NCBI RefSeq assembly: GCF_016056275.1
Contig: NZ_JAECZA010000224.1
Coordinates: 33,655 to 74,795, forward strand
From: Dendronalium phyllosphericum CENA369
GTDB lineage: Bacteria; Cyanobacteriota; Cyanobacteriia; Cyanobacteriales; Nostocaceae
Length of the DNA stretch: 41,141 nt
Reading direction: 5' to 3'
Shown: positions 41,090 to 41,141 of the stretch, piece after piece
Position numbering within the stretch: position 1 is the first letter of the stretch
Layout: the number at the start of each line of letters is the position of its first letter
The notes under the pieces: model-generated
What the model saw: the letters and a program-made list of their open reading frames with translations, nothing else
The model's database searches: none
What the model was told of the DNA's origin: nothing
Position numbers and translations under genes: made by a program

Positions 41090-41141
41090 AGATGGGATTG
41101 GAGACTAGGAGATGAAGAGGATGAGGGGGATGAGGGGGATG
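41090..41141. repeat. G-rich repeat at the right edge
   Basis: GGAGATGAAGAGGATGAGGG and following GATGAGGGG units run to the window end. It is the same kind of tract as at 39787-39845. Confidence 0.55.

Overview
The window is chromosomal DNA from a filamentous, probably heterocyst-forming cyanobacterium of the Nostoc/Anabaena/Calothrix type. By eye it holds more than 30 copies of the HIP1 octamer GCGATCGC. Tandem AACTGAC/GTCAGTT heptamers (STRR-type repeats) sit between many genes. Several genes are typically cyanobacterial: a high-light-inducible protein, two DUF4079 proteins, a P-II-like protein, a menaquinone/phylloquinone-pathway MenH, and a 6S RNA next to purK. No rRNA, tRNA, CRISPR array, prophage or transposase gene was found. 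The genes are mostly single units or pairs on both strands, separated by 100-700 bp spacers rich in small repeats.

Layout. 1-3304 (minus): a hypothetical gene cut by the left edge, then a class A penicillin-binding protein. 3658-5862 (plus): folK, a Nudix ADP-sugar pyrophosphatase and an ADP-ribosylglycohydrolase. 6378-9817: an SPFH/prohibitin-like protein, two small membrane proteins and a membrane-anchored pentapeptide-repeat protein. 9861-14116: a DUF1634 + TauE/SafE pair, a PAP2 phosphatase, a second TauE/SafE protein and a short P-II-like protein. 14276-15386: a high-light-inducible protein with an HLR1-type promoter, a 69-residue unknown and an RRM protein. 16063-19125: a CadD-type transporter divergent from a ferredoxin/metallo-beta-lactamase fusion, then an HtrA protease. 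19512-23903: an InrS-like CsoR-family metal sensor, menH, a lambda-endolysin-like protein, an NmrA-type SDR, a DUF1997 protein and a DUF4079 protein. 24133-29311: an ankyrin protein, a DUF2887/DUF4351 nuclease-like protein, a CobE/CbiG-C protein, a small holin-like membrane protein and a double peptidoglycan-binding-domain protein. 29457-32424: a catalytic and a non-catalytic M16 peptidase subunit. 32814-34675: 6S RNA, purK and an exported pentapeptide protein. 34853-38912: a methyltransferase, a heme-oxygenase-like diiron protein, a small unknown and an OmpR-type response regulator. 39000-41077 (minus): a second DUF4079 protein, a membrane protein and an ABC ATPase.

Possible joint functions. 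The Nudix enzyme and the ADP-ribosylglycohydrolase could act in sequence on ADP-ribose. The two M16 proteins look like the halves of a heterodimeric peptidase. PBP, endolysin-like, PAP2 and peptidoglycan-binding proteins concern the envelope but are scattered. HtrA, HLIP, the SPFH protein and the pentapeptide proteins suggest thylakoid or envelope stress functions.

The least ordinary observations are an ADP-ribose turnover pair behind folK, an orphan nickel-sensor-like regulator with an exact His-Cys-His-Cys ligand spacing, a duplicated M16 gene start, three non-coding inverted-repeat (MITE-like) elements, a 70-bp dispersed repeat present twice, and a 6S RNA that can be folded by eye. All functional calls are from reading the sequence and from family knowledge. 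No database search was run.
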